A DNA stretch of 64,000 nucleotides from contig JAEZFP010000010.1 of the NCBI GenBank assembly GCA_023417475.1, forward strand, positions 14,778-78,777, given 5' to 3'. Positions 1 to 9,497 of the stretch are shown piece after piece. The DNA comes from Bacillota bacterium. Its GTDB lineage: Bacteria; Bacillota; UBA4882; UBA8346. A model generated the notes under the pieces. The model did no database searches. It was not told where the DNA came from and saw only the letters and a list, made by a program, of their open reading frames with translations. The first letter of the stretch is position 1; every line of letters begins with the position of its first letter. A program made the position numbers and the translations under genes.

Positions 1-1
1 G

Positions 2-499
2 CGCGAGGTTAAAATCGCCAATACCAATCGGTTGCTCTGGAGTCTGCAAGGAGCGGACGGCGTAAAAACCGGAACCACCAATGAAGCCGGTCATTGTCTG
101 GTGGCGTCGGCCACGCGACAAGGGCAACAGTATATCGCGGTCGCCTTAAACTCCCCCGACCGTTGGGGCGATTGCGCCCGGATGTTGGATTATGCTTTCA
201 CGCAATTTTCGATCGTCCAGATCGCCGACGCCCGCCGCCCGCTTGGCAAGGTTCCGGTATCCAAAGGCATTCCGGCTCAAGTCGCCTTTTTCCCCCGGAA
301 TAACCTGTACGCAGTGGTTCGTAAGGGCCAGGAGGCTTTGATCCAACCGGTTAAAACGTTGAATCAAACGCACCTCCAGGCGCCGCTGAGTCCCGGGTGT
401 ATTGTCGGCAAGCTGGGGTATAGGTTTCAAGAGCAAACAGTTACCGGCGTCGATCTGGTTATCCGGCAAGTAGTGCGGAAACGCGGGTGGTTTTGGTGA
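2..499 (+). CDS. D-alanyl-D-alanine carboxypeptidase (C-terminal part)
   Basis: The gene enters from the left edge, so its N-terminus, signal peptide and SxxK/SxN motifs are not visible. The visible frame begins with a NTNRLLW-like stretch followed by the KTG box (GADGVKTGTT), the third active-site motif of DacF/PBP5-type serine peptidases that trim the terminal D-Ala of peptidoglycan stem peptides. After it comes the usual small beta-rich C-terminal domain. The protein ends in a basic/aromatic tail (RKRGWFW) that may contact the membrane. The stop overlaps the next gene as GTGA, so the two are probably translationally coupled. Assignment to the family is firm; which paralogue it is cannot be told. 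Confidence 0.85.
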   Translation, partial: REVKIANTNRLLWSLQGADGVKTGTTNEAGHCLVASATRQGQQYIAVALNSPDRWGDCARMLDYAFTQFSIVQIADARRPLGKVPVSKGIPAQVAFFPRNNLYAVVRKGQEALIQPVKTLNQTHLQAPLSPGCIVGKLGYRFQEQTVTGVDLVIRQVVRKRGWFW

Positions 500-1542
500 A
501 CACTCCGATCAAGATTCGGAGCGAATTGGGGATCATCGTCTCGATCGCGGCGACTTTTATTGGAACGGTCGTCGGAGCCGGCTTTGCATCGGGCCAGGAA
601 ATCTACCAGTTTTTTAGCGCGCAAGGTTTTAACGGTTTGATCGGTTTGGGGATTACGGTGGTCTTGTTAGGCAAGGCCGGCGCCAGGGTTTTTGCGATCG
701 GCCGGAAAATCCGGAATGAATCGTATGAAGATTTTCTCCTTTTTTTATTGGGGAAGCGACTGGCGCCGGTGGCCGACTTGATCCTGTTTGGTTTCTTCGT
801 GATATTGATGGGCGTGATGTTTGCCGGTTCCGGAACGGTCTTTGCCGAGTTGGGGTTGGGATATTGGACCGGAGTGATCGGAACGGCCGTTTTACTCCTG
901 GTGGTACTCTTTAACGAATTATCGGGTTTGATTGTCGCCAATTTAATTATTATTCCGTTAATGTTCACGGGCGCCATCGGCGTGTCGGTTTTTGCCATTC
1001 AAACGCGCTGTAACGTGTTGATCTCGGGCAGCGCCGATTGGAAGTGGTTATTGGCGGCCTTACAATTTTCCGCTTATAATTTGGTTTTGTCGATTCCGGT
1101 CTTATTATCGTTGGCGAAGCGTTATCCTTTTCCCCGGATCTTAAGCGCCGGGGGATGGGTTGGCAGTATCGGTTTGGGCATTATGGCGGCGTTAATCCAT
1201 TGGGCGCTCCTTTGTCATTTGCCGCATTTACGGCAGAGCCCCTTGCCCATGATCGAGTTGGCGAAAAAGCTGGGGCCGACCGCCTATTTTGGGTATGCGG
1301 TAATTTTATGGGCCGAGATGTTGACGACCTTGTTCGCCAATGCGTTTGGGGTGGCCAAACGGGCAGCGGCCTGGACGGGATGGCCGTACCGGTTTTGGGT
1401 ATTAGGTTTTACGACGGTGGGAATTATCGTTGGGCAGGCTGGATTTGCCCGGCTGATTGCCGGGTTTTATCCGGTATTTGGCTATCTTAGCTTGGCAATT
1501 CTGGCTTTTATTTTGTTTAAAGCAGATTCTATCGGAACGTAA
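496..1542 (+). CDS. YkvI-family multi-spanning membrane protein
   Basis: About 348 residues, almost entirely hydrophobic, with roughly ten predicted membrane spans. The N-terminus carries the GTVVGAGFASGQEI signature of YkvI-like proteins, distant relatives of the LeuT/APC transporter fold, so a transport role is likely but the substrate is unknown. GTG at 487 is also in frame, but GTG at 496 overlaps the upstream TGA stop (GTGA) and was preferred. It forms a likely operon with the carboxypeptidase. No clear terminator was seen in the 200 bases before spoIIE. Confidence 0.8.
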   Translation: MNTPIKIRSELGIIVSIAATFIGTVVGAGFASGQEIYQFFSAQGFNGLIGLGITVVLLGKAGARVFAIGRKIRNESYEDFLLFLLGKRLAPVADLILFGFFVILMGVMFAGSGTVFAELGLGYWTGVIGTAVLLLVVLFNELSGLIVANLIIIPLMFTGAIGVSVFAIQTRCNVLISGSADWKWLLAALQFSAYNLVLSIPVLLSLAKRYPFPRILSAGGWVGSIGLGIMAALIHWALLCHLPHLRQSPLPMIELAKKLGPTAYFGYAVILWAEMLTTLFANAFGVAKRAAAWTGWPYRFWVLGFTTVGIIVGQAGFARLIAGFYPVFGYLSLAILAFILFKADSIGT

Positions 1543-1681
1543 AGCTTTTCCGGGATTGCCGTAAAAAGGATGGGGTTGCTCCGGCGTTACGGCGGTAAAG
1601 CGCCGGCGGAGTCGGAGCGAGCCACAATCTCCCGCTTTTTGAGGGGAAGTTAAGGAAAATTTAGGGATCGGGAATTGAAAA

Positions 1682-1715
1682 AACGACATGGAAATCCAAA
1701 TGGAAGTGCTATACT
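1682..1715 (+). promoter_or_regulatory. possible spoIIE promoter with 0A-box-like site
   Basis: TATACT at 1710-1715 could be a -10 element about 35 bases before the spoIIE start. No -35 hexamer sits at 17 bp (a TTGAAA at 1675-1680 is 29 bp away). AACGACA at 1682-1688 reads TGTCGTT on the other strand, 5 of 7 matches to the Spo0A box TGTCGAA. Spo0A-activated sigma-A promoters such as spoIIE of Bacillus have non-standard spacing, so the arrangement is suggestive only. Confidence 0.25.
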
Positions 1716-1749
1716 GAAACAAAATTGATTCCGAAGCGAGGTGGGGTTG

Positions 1750-4167
1750 TTGGCTGGGGAATTAACGCTGGATTATCAGAAAGACGCAATCCCGAACCCC
1801 ATTCCGTTGGTGGGTTGTAAAAAACTCCGTCGGAACGGTTCACTGGCGAGTTGGAACTATCTTGAGAACAGTCTGCTCTTGCTCGGTAATTTGTTGCTCG
1901 CGTTTTGTTTGATGCGTTTCGCGGCCCCTGGCGGGATTTACCCGGCTGGGGTGGCTTTGTTGTTTGCTTGCCAACGCCAGCAGTTTGGTAATAAATTGGC
2001 CTTATTATGCGGGGCTGTCATCGGCAGCTTCACCATTCAGGAGCCGGTGACCGGCTTGTTTTTGAGTAGCGCCATTGTCGTTTGGTACGGCGCGGTTGGG
2101 TTGCTCTCCAAACGGCGGACAAGCCTCAAACCGTTAACTTCCTTTACCCTCTGGGCAGTGTTGCGGATCGGGATTGTCGCTTGTACCGGCCCCAATCTAT
2201 TTTATTATGGATTGGTCGCGGTCGAGTTGGTCTGTACCTATCTGTTGGCGGTTTTATTTCAACGCGGGTTGGCTTTTTTAGAAAATCCCATGCGGACTTA
2301 TTCGAAAATCTCGTTAACTGCATTGGCGATGATGCTGCTGTTGGCAGTGGGCGGGATTGGCAGTGAGCCGGCATTTTCGGTAAACTTCCAAGAGCTGGCC
2401 GCGGTAGTCCTGGTACTGACCGTTGGCTATCTGGGAGGCGGTGGCGTCGGAGCGGTGATGGGAATATCGGTGGCGGTGATCATCGGTATTCCGACCGACG
2501 CCATGATTGCGCTCATCGCCATGTATGGGCTGAGCGGATTGTTCGGGGGGGTCTTAAAAGAACTGGGACGTTGGGGGACAATAGCTGGAAGCTCATGTGG
2601 TTTGTTCCTGGCCATGGGACAACTGCATGAGAATATTCTCGGCAACCCCCAACTCCTGCCCTGGGGGATGGGAATAATGGCATTTTTGTTGATACCACGG
2701 CGGTGTTTATCGCAAATTTCCAGCTACTTTCCGAATCAGGTCTCTGAGAATTACTCCCGGGATGAACGGCAGAAACTCCGGGAAGTTGTCATGTCCCGGC
2801 TGGATGATCTCGCGGCGATCTTTGAGGAACTGGCGAAAAGTTTTCACCAAACGGAAGTGGCGGCGGTCGACAACGAGCAAAAGGTCGACCTGTATTCATT
2901 ATTGGACCGGGTCTGCACGAAAAACTGTCAACAGTGCACCGGGTACGGAGTTTGTTGGGGAGAGAATTTTTATTCCACGTACCGGGAGATTTTTGACCTA
3001 TTGGCATTGGCCGAGCTGTATGGCGAAGTGAAAACCGAACAACTCAAGGGAAAGCTAGCCAAGACCTGTTTTCAGCAGTTCAAATTGATCACCACCATTA
3101 ATCACTTATTTGAAAGTTGCCAAAACGAATATCAATGGCGCCGTAAATTGGAAGAGGGTAAATATTTTTTGGCCAATCAGTTGCAAGGAATGGCCGATAT
3201 CATCTGCAATCTCACCCAGGAGATCGCCAACGACACCTCCTTTCGTTCCGAAGTGGAGGACCATTTAAAACATAGTTTTCAACGCTTAGGGATGGGGATT
3301 AAGGAGGTTGGGGTCACTTCCATCGGGGAAGAACGGTTGGAGGTGAAGGTGCGGCAACGGAGCTGCGGCCGCAAACGCGAATGTTATTGTCTGGCGGCCC
3401 CGTTAATCAGCCGGTTGTTGGGAACCGAATATTCGGTCTGGGAACGTAAATGCCACCTTGAGAACGGTCAATGCACTTACGCGTTAAGTCCGGTCCGGCA
3501 GTATCATGTCAAAACCACGGTTTGTAAATTGGCCAAGTCAGGCACGGAATCGGGGGATACTTCCGCGTTGCGTGAATTAAAGGACGGCCATTTTGTAGCG
3601 ATTGTCAGCGACGGAATGGGTCATGGCGATAAAGCGTCGGAAGAGAGTAAAACCACGGTGGCGATTTTGGAGAAGCTATTGGAGTCGGGTATCGACCGGG
3701 ACTTTGCGGTCAATATGGTCAATTCGGTTTTGTTATTGCGTTCGCCCGATGAATCGTTTGCCACCGTCGATCTGGCGCTATTGGATCTCTTCGACGGACG
3801 GGCGGAGTTTGTCAAGATTGGCGCAGCCAGCAGTTATATCAAACGGGGCCGGGAAGTAATCAGCATCAAATCGACTTCGTTGCCGGCCGGAATTTTGAAT
3901 ACGGTCGATATTGAACGGACTGAGTTTCATCTGCAACCGGGGGATATGATCATCCTGGCCACTGACGGTGTGGTGGACAGTAAACCCAATCAAGCCGGAA
4001 AAGAAGACTGGATGGTCCGCGCGCTCCGTCAGGTCGAAGTTGTCGGCCCCGAAGCCCTTGGTGAATATCTGTTAAGTTTGGCCAAGATCAATCAAGACGG
4101 GGTTCCTAAGGACGATATGACGGTGGTGGTGTTGCAGTTCAATCTGAATGAGCCGGTATTACAGTAA
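1750..4167 (+). CDS. spoIIE: stage II sporulation protein E (SpoIIE phosphatase)
   Basis: About 805 residues, the normal size for SpoIIE. The first ~320 residues are a polytopic membrane region with about ten spans. A central region of ~250 residues has several Cys. The C-terminus is a PP2C-type serine phosphatase with SDGMGHGDKA, LATDGVVD and DDMTVVV motifs containing the metal-binding aspartates. SpoIIE dephosphorylates SpoIIAA-P at the asymmetric septum and so releases sigma-F in the forespore. GTG 1741 and TTG 1747 are in frame, but AGGTGG at 1739-1744 sits best before TTG 1750. A hairpin terminator follows. In many Bacillota spoIIE lies next to tilS and ftsH; here they are 11 kb away. 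Confidence 0.95.
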   Translation: MAGELTLDYQKDAIPNPIPLVGCKKLRRNGSLASWNYLENSLLLLGNLLLAFCLMRFAAPGGIYPAGVALLFACQRQQFGNKLALLCGAVIGSFTIQEPVTGLFLSSAIVVWYGAVGLLSKRRTSLKPLTSFTLWAVLRIGIVACTGPNLFYYGLVAVELVCTYLLAVLFQRGLAFLENPMRTYSKISLTALAMMLLLAVGGIGSEPAFSVNFQELAAVVLVLTVGYLGGGGVGAVMGISVAVIIGIPTDAMIALIAMYGLSGLFGGVLKELGRWGTIAGSSCGLFLAMGQLHENILGNPQLLPWGMGIMAFLLIPRRCLSQISSYFPNQVSENYSRDERQKLREVVMSRLDDLAAIFEELAKSFHQTEVAAVDNEQKVDLYSLLDRVCTKNCQQCTGYGVCWGENFYSTYREIFDLLALAELYGEVKTEQLKGKLAKTCFQQFKLITTINHLFESCQNEYQWRRKLEEGKYFLANQLQGMADIICNLTQEIANDTSFRSEVEDHLKHSFQRLGMGIKEVGVTSIGEERLEVKVRQRSCGRKRECYCLAAPLISRLLGTEYSVWERKCHLENGQCTYALSPVRQYHVKTTVCKLAKSGTESGDTSALRELKDGHFVAIVSDGMGHGDKASEESKTTVAILEKLLESGIDRDFAVNMVNSVLLLRSPDESFATVDLALLDLFDGRAEFVKIGAASSYIKRGREVISIKSTSLPAGILNTVDIERTEFHLQPGDMIILATDGVVDSKPNQAGKEDWMVRALRQVEVVGPEALGEYLLSLAKINQDGVPKDDMTVVVLQFNLNEPVLQ

Positions 4168-4191
4168 CCGGCGTATCGCCTTGAATGACGA

Positions 4192-4235
4192 AAAAAACCC
4201 GCGTTTGCTGTCTCAGCGAAACCGCGGGTTTTTTT
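4192..4235. terminator. bidirectional terminator between spoIIE and the DUF2156 gene
   Basis: AAACCCGCG and CGCGGGTTT arms around a short loop, with an A-run on the left and a T-run on the right. It can serve spoIIE (plus) and the convergent minus-strand operon. Confidence 0.8.
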
Positions 4236-4268
4236 ACGCTCAATTTTTGGGTCGGGTAACATCCGGGA

Positions 4269-5237
4269 TCATACCGGATATACCTGGTACCGTTTTAAAT
4301 TTAGCGCCGGCCGGAACTTCAACTTGTATTCGCGCAGTCCGCCGGGGCCAAGGTCGCTGCCGACGTTAAAAAAACCGATGTCGGGGTGGCGTTGCGCCAA
4401 TTTCCGGGCGAACTCCACGGTTAACGCCTCGGAAAGACCGGGTATTCCCGACTGATATTTTAATAAGCTGCCCCACGCCTGTCCGGTCGGTAACCGGCTT
4501 CCTGAAACCATCCCGATCAGCTTTCCCCTGCATTCCATTACATAGATCAACTCATGGAGCGCTTGATAGTTTTCAATCATTGCGGTGTAATAGACATTAT
4601 CGAAAATATGGGTGTATTTTTGCCCGGCCGCGCTTTTCCAATGTCGATCCAAGGCGATGACCGCATTAAAGTCCCCGGATTGGTATTTGCGAAAGACCAC
4701 GTCGGGGTTTTCGCGCCGGAATTTATTGACCCGATTGCGGACGTTGCTGTAATCCTGACCAGCAAGGGAAATCAGTTTTTTGAGGTCGAAGTGCCGTTCA
4801 ATGCCTTGCAATATCACCAGCCGGTAGCGTTGGTTAAAGGTGGGGGAACGTTGTAAGAAATCGAGTTGATTCTCGTTGATCATCCGGATCAACGTCCGGG
4901 TTTTCAATTGTTGATTCCAATCATAACAATATTGGAGCGACTGGGTGATCACATCCAGCAAATGTTCAGGGTCGGCGGCGCCAAACGGGAGGCAATAAAG
5001 GTATAGCGAATTTTTATAGGAATGAGCGAAGGTTACCAACATTCCGTCGACAAAACGCCATAATATTGAGCGCAGACGGGATTGCGACGCCGCCCATAGA
5101 TAGGCGAAATTGGCAGACCAAAGGTTGGCCGGATATTCCGTCGCTTTGATATACTCCGAATACAGATCGATGTCTGCCAGATTGATCTCATGAAACTCCC
5201 ATTTCCCCAATTTTCGGATATTTACAGTTTCTTTCAT
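4269..5237 (-). CDS. DUF2156 / GNAT-fold acyltransferase-like protein
   Basis: 322 residues resembling the C-terminal domain of phosphatidylglycerol lysyltransferases (DUF2156, tandem GNAT fold), with the LPFGAADPE segment early and a GNAT-like second half (LIGMVSGSRL, VGSDLGPGGLREYKLKFRP). No membrane segments are seen, so it is not a full MprF. Relatives transfer aminoacyl groups from aminoacyl-tRNA to lipids or peptides. It is the last gene of the Mur-ligase/YheCD operon (40-bp gap from the gene before). Family fairly sure; substrate unknown. Confidence 0.75.
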   Translation of the reverse strand: MKETVNIRKLGKWEFHEINLADIDLYSEYIKATEYPANLWSANFAYLWAASQSRLRSILWRFVDGMLVTFAHSYKNSLYLYCLPFGAADPEHLLDVITQSLQYCYDWNQQLKTRTLIRMINENQLDFLQRSPTFNQRYRLVILQGIERHFDLKKLISLAGQDYSNVRNRVNKFRRENPDVVFRKYQSGDFNAVIALDRHWKSAAGQKYTHIFDNVYYTAMIENYQALHELIYVMECRGKLIGMVSGSRLPTGQAWGSLLKYQSGIPGLSEALTVEFARKLAQRHPDIGFFNVGSDLGPGGLREYKLKFRPALNLKRYQVYPV

Positions 5238-5277
5238 TAGATACGCATCTCCTGACCATACAAGCTTCGCAGACTAT

Positions 5278-6627
5278 CTAGAGCGTTTCGGTAAATCCCG
5301 CTAGATATTTGGCATAAAACAGCGGCGTGGTTTGCAACGTTTGGAATAACTTCTGATCGTTGATATCCAGGGCGATTCCCGGGTCGGGATCCCGATTGTT
5401 GATTTCAATCAGCCACAAGCGGAGCTGCGTGTCGATGCCGATGTCCAGTCCCAGGGTACCGAGGTTGAAACCATAGTCGTTCAGTTTGCCGCAAACTAGC
5501 AATGCCAGATCGGTCATTCGTTGCAATAGCGCGTTTAGCCTGTCTTCAGATAAATTAAGGGTTTTCCGTAAAATGCTCGCCCCGATGTAAGCGCTCCCGC
5601 CACTGGAGATATTGCTGACGACGCTGTTTTTGACCCCGACTCGACCGATGACGGCTTGGCAGACCCAGTCGCCGCAGTGGTTTTTCTGCAGAATACAACG
5701 AAAATCAAGCAACCGGCCTTGATAACGGAGCAGGTCGACGGCGGGTTGGATTACGTAACGCCGCGACTGGTAACGTTGGGCAAAGAAATGCCACGCTTGG
5801 TCCGGATCGGCAAAGGCTTGACTGTGATTGACGTTCTTTTGGCGATATTCCATCAATAACTGCCGGTTAATTCCTTTGGCGACCCTGGCGATCCCCCGGC
5901 CTCGTAGACCCAAGATGGGCTTAATGTAGATTGTCTGGTATTGCTCTAACAATTCCAGTAGGTCCTGAGGCGATTGATACAACCGCGTCTCCGGTAGAAA
6001 CGGGCGAAGCGCCGGTTCGTTTGCGAACCATTGATACATCTGCCATTTATTGAAAAAGCGATTGTTGAAAAATTTATCCCCGATTGTTGCCGCAAAGTGA
6101 CTTTTCCATTGGCTGTTCAACCCGATGGTGCGGTAAATAGCCGCCGGATAGGGAAAGATTCCTTTTTGCCATTGGTGGTCAGCCGGATGATAACAATACC
6201 CTTCAACCAAACGGCGTGATTGATCCACCGTATCCAATGCAAATACCACAACCGCGCCATGGAGTTTTGGGTAACATTTGACATAAGCCACCTTTCGTTG
6301 TAAATTCGCGGCGGTTAGGTTGCGACCGTTCTTACTCATCAGCAGTCCGATATACGGCCCAATCGCCAGTTCGTTGCCGTTTGGATTGAAACGCAGTTCA
6401 TAGTGGAGGTAATCCGGTAAATAGAGCGTTTGAATCAGTTTGCGGGACAAACCGATTTGGCCGGAGGCAAAGTCCGCATCGCGACGGATGGGAAGATAGT
6501 GCTTTTGGGTCCCGAAACTTACGTGGGTAAATTTTCGTTCGCCAAGCCCAAGCACGGTTGCGGCTTGAGGATGGATGCGCAACTCCGAAGCCGGTTGCTG
6601 GTTGCGAATGGTGAAGGCAGTGTCCAT
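5278..6627 (-). CDS. YheC/YheD-family ATP-grasp protein (second copy)
   Basis: 449 residues. The N-terminal ~190 residues form the YheC/D-specific region. After it comes an ATP-grasp domain: KPILGLRGRG for nucleotide binding, a DFRCILQK strand, a SGGSAYIG loop, and LGLDIGID...WLIEINNRDPDP near the end with the metal-binding Glu and Asn. Bacillus YheC and YheD are associated with the endospore coat, but their reaction is unknown; ATP-grasp enzymes usually join a carboxylate to an amine through an acyl phosphate. GAGGAGC precedes the ATG. It starts 24 bp after the paralogue upstream; the two copies are clearly diverged, so this is not a recent duplication. Confidence 0.85.
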   Translation of the reverse strand: MDTAFTIRNQQPASELRIHPQAATVLGLGERKFTHVSFGTQKHYLPIRRDADFASGQIGLSRKLIQTLYLPDYLHYELRFNPNGNELAIGPYIGLLMSKNGRNLTAANLQRKVAYVKCYPKLHGAVVVFALDTVDQSRRLVEGYCYHPADHQWQKGIFPYPAAIYRTIGLNSQWKSHFAATIGDKFFNNRFFNKWQMYQWFANEPALRPFLPETRLYQSPQDLLELLEQYQTIYIKPILGLRGRGIARVAKGINRQLLMEYRQKNVNHSQAFADPDQAWHFFAQRYQSRRYVIQPAVDLLRYQGRLLDFRCILQKNHCGDWVCQAVIGRVGVKNSVVSNISSGGSAYIGASILRKTLNLSEDRLNALLQRMTDLALLVCGKLNDYGFNLGTLGLDIGIDTQLRLWLIEINNRDPDPGIALDINDQKLFQTLQTTPLFYAKYLAGFTETL

Positions 6628-6651
6628 GTTTCAGCTCCTCGCGTGATTCGC

Positions 6652-7995
6652 TTAGGGTCGGCCGGTTTCAAACGGCGTCAGTGAGGCGGCATAAAGCATC
6701 GGATTGTAGCGGATGGACAAATAGGTGGCGAGATCCATTTTTTTGAATCCTTTGAAACTGGGGAAGACATTGGCTTCGATCAACCATAACTTTTGATCGC
6801 GATCCAAGGCGATATCCATGCCAAATTCGGCAAAATGCTCGCCGAACGTATCCATATACCGGCAGAATTTCCGGCAGAACGCGTGGATCTGTTCCGCCAA
6901 GGATCGGGCGCTCCGGGGAAAGGCTTGTTGCAACGCTTCTGCCAACGTTAGGGCGTAACCGCCGCGGGAAATGTTGGTCAAGTAGCCGTTGTTGGAGACG
7001 CGACACTCAATTCCGGTACAGTCCCAACCCTGATCAGGGTGTTTATGCATTACCGCCCGGATATCAAAAGGCGAATTGGCCACTTTGGCCAGGGAAAGAT
7101 ATTTTTGGATCAGGTAGCGGCTGAACAGATCCTGATAAACTTCGAAGAAATTGTGCAACAGATCGTCATTGTACAATTGATAGACGGTCGGTTGTTTACA
7201 GCGAAAGTCAATTACTTTGTATTGGGCGGCAATCTTTTCAATAATACAGATTCCCCGACCCCGCGACAGGTGAATCGGCTTTAAAATAACTTTCTGATAG
7301 TCGCGAATGAATTGAAAAATCTGGTCGAAATCCAGCGTATATTCGGTCGGCGGGAGATACTCGCGGAGTTCGCTGTCGCACCGGAGAAAGTTGAACAACT
7401 CATATTTGGTGAAACGGTAAGAATTAAAGAGCTTTCCGCCGGTATAGTCAATCAACCGCCGGATCAGAGCGGGATCGGAATGAAAGTCGCGCCGGTAAAT
7501 AACCTCCGGCAGGGGGAATCGGCCGTATTCCCATTCCGCGGTGAGGTGGTTGTAATAAAGACCGTCGACAGTATGATTATTCCAATGAATTAAACCAGGC
7601 GAGAAAGCAACGGTGATACCGCCGATTTTGGGATAGACGCCAAACCGGTCGGAGTATTTGGCCATATGTTTCGGGTTGTAACGGTAGACCGAATTGCCCA
7701 ACAAAAAACCGATCACCGGTCCCAGGATGATTTGGGAATCAACAATTTTCAATTGATAAACCGGCGACTGCGGTAGGCAGAGTTCATCCTGTAACTTGTC
7801 CGAGAGTTTGACAGTGGCTGGGGTGTCAAATGAATTGGGCGGAGTCATTGCTACATCGGTTTGATAGTTGACCGAGGCTTGAGCGGATCGTCCGCCAAAC
7901 CGGATCGCGACGACTGGTTCGAGGGCCAGCTCTAAGGAGAGCGGCAGATAAACAACATTTTGATCACTATGAATAATTGCTATTTTGATCCACAT
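6652..7995 (-). CDS. YheC/YheD-family ATP-grasp protein (first copy)
   Basis: 447 residues with the same architecture as the next gene: an N-terminal YheC/D region (GFLLGN, GGITVAFSPG), then ATP-grasp with KPIHLSRGRG, a DIRAVMHK strand, NISRGGYA and FGMDIALD...WLIEANVFPSF. The EAN/EIN pair in both copies preserves the expected Mg-ATP ligands, so both are probably active. GAAGTGAG lies before the ATG. Its position between a Mur-ligase paralogue and a second ATP-grasp protein suggests stepwise peptide or amide bond formation on a spore-envelope polymer; that is inference. Confidence 0.85.
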   Translation of the reverse strand: MWIKIAIIHSDQNVVYLPLSLELALEPVVAIRFGGRSAQASVNYQTDVAMTPPNSFDTPATVKLSDKLQDELCLPQSPVYQLKIVDSQIILGPVIGFLLGNSVYRYNPKHMAKYSDRFGVYPKIGGITVAFSPGLIHWNNHTVDGLYYNHLTAEWEYGRFPLPEVIYRRDFHSDPALIRRLIDYTGGKLFNSYRFTKYELFNFLRCDSELREYLPPTEYTLDFDQIFQFIRDYQKVILKPIHLSRGRGICIIEKIAAQYKVIDFRCKQPTVYQLYNDDLLHNFFEVYQDLFSRYLIQKYLSLAKVANSPFDIRAVMHKHPDQGWDCTGIECRVSNNGYLTNISRGGYALTLAEALQQAFPRSARSLAEQIHAFCRKFCRYMDTFGEHFAEFGMDIALDRDQKLWLIEANVFPSFKGFKKMDLATYLSIRYNPMLYAASLTPFETGRP

Positions 7996-8064
7996 GTTCT
8001 CACTTCTTTTTATTTAATAAAAACACCTGGACATTTCGGTCGAGCGGTCTTGATTTCAGTTGGT

Positions 8065-9465
8065 TCAACTTTTTTTGTCGCTGTTTCTGACAATCAGCTT
8101 CGCCATCAAGTTGGAATATGACGTCAGCATGGAGGTTTTGACGAGGGCGATGGTCTCTGGGTCTAGCCAGTTCTTGAGCAGCTCGTAGGTGGCGTCCGAA
8201 TCCCGGCAGAAAGCGACGCGATCAGGAGGCATGCCATTTTGCAACGCGCCGTGGCCGATCAAATCAGCTCCGTCGCCGATTACGATCAACTGGTCAAGCT
8301 CAAGCGCGGCACAGCGGGCGCCGATTTGATAGTGATAATGGTTGCTTTGGGAGCCCAAAAGCGATACTTTGCCCAACACCGCGATACTTTTTTTCCCTTG
8401 CGAAAAGGATTTGAGAAGTTTCAACGCCGCTTCGATCGAGGTCGGATTGGTCGACCAGGTATCGTCGATGATGGTGCTGCCGTTGATCCCTGGGTTGAAT
8501 TCAAAATGTTTCTCGACATTCTGGAAAGTGCTTAGCCGGGCGCAAGCGTCCGCTACCTTGATGCCGACCGCCTGCGTCGCGCCGATGGCCGCCGCCGCGT
8601 TGTAAACGTTAAATTCGGCATGTCCCGGAATGACCAGACGGTAAGGCCGGCCATCGTATTGCAGATCACAGGATATGTTGGCGTTTCCATGACGAACATT
8701 AACGATCTGCAGCTGACACTGCTCTCCAAAGCCAAAGTAGCAAACTTTTCCTTTGAAATTGCTCAAATCGATCGTTCGGATATTCGGGTCATCGCCGTTG
8801 AGCACAACGGTGCCTTGGGGGCCAAGACCTTCCAAAAGCTCGGCTTTGGCTTTAATATAAGCTTCTAAACTCCCAAACGCTTGTAAATGGTCGATGCCAA
8901 TATTGGTGATGATCCCGACTTGCGGTTGGAAATAGCGACTCGCCGTCTTCAGATCGCCGGGGTAAGCGACACCCATTTCGTACACCGCCGCTTGGGTCTG
9001 GTCATTGATCTCCAACAAGTAGTTTAAATTACGAAACAAAGCGTTGTAACTTTTGTAAGTCGCATTGGTCTGATACGTTCCCGCCAGGATCTGTTTGACC
9101 ATCTCTTTGGTGGTGGTTTTACCGCAGGTTCCGGTGACGCCGATGACCGGAATGGCAAAGAGATTGCGATAGAAATTAATAAATTTCCAATAGGCTTCGC
9201 TAACTTTCGCGACCCGAACGAGCGTGACGTTATCCCCAAGTCCGTAGAAATCATGAGCGCGACTGGTGACTAGCGCATAAGGGAAATTTCGATGGTAATC
9301 AATAGAGTGGTCTTGTTTTCTGCGACGAATATCAAATAGCAAGGCATTTGGAGTAATCCGTCGCGGTTTCACTACGACATTGGTTATGGGAAGACCAGCG
9401 CTGCCTTGGACGATTGCGCCGTCGATTGTTGCTGCGATAATCTTTAATGATAATTTCTTCATCAT
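8065..9465 (-). CDS. Mur-ligase family protein (MurF-like paralogue)
   Basis: About 466 residues with the three Mur-ligase parts: an N-terminal substrate domain (KIIAATIDGAIVQGSAG, as in MurF), a central ATPase with the GVTGTCGKTTTKEM P-loop and NIGIDHLQAFGS, and a C-terminal domain starting near VEKHFEFNPGINGSTIIDDTWSTNP. MurF adds D-Ala-D-Ala to UDP-MurNAc-tripeptide. Its company here, two YheC/D proteins and a DUF2156 protein instead of cell-wall genes, suggests a specialised sporulation ligase. ATG 9498 is also in frame, but it lies inside a sigma-K-like -10 element and adds 11 residues lacking homology, so ATG 9465 was chosen. Neither start has a strong RBS. Confidence 0.8.
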   Translation of the reverse strand: MMKKLSLKIIAATIDGAIVQGSAGLPITNVVVKPRRITPNALLFDIRRRKQDHSIDYHRNFPYALVTSRAHDFYGLGDNVTLVRVAKVSEAYWKFINFYRNLFAIPVIGVTGTCGKTTTKEMVKQILAGTYQTNATYKSYNALFRNLNYLLEINDQTQAAVYEMGVAYPGDLKTASRYFQPQVGIITNIGIDHLQAFGSLEAYIKAKAELLEGLGPQGTVVLNGDDPNIRTIDLSNFKGKVCYFGFGEQCQLQIVNVRHGNANISCDLQYDGRPYRLVIPGHAEFNVYNAAAAIGATQAVGIKVADACARLSTFQNVEKHFEFNPGINGSTIIDDTWSTNPTSIEAALKLLKSFSQGKKSIAVLGKVSLLGSQSNHYHYQIGARCAALELDQLIVIGDGADLIGHGALQNGMPPDRVAFCRDSDATYELLKNWLDPETIALVKTSMLTSYSNLMAKLIVRNSDKKS

Positions 9466-9497
9466 TCCACTCGCAGTAATTTTTTTAAACTCCGCCA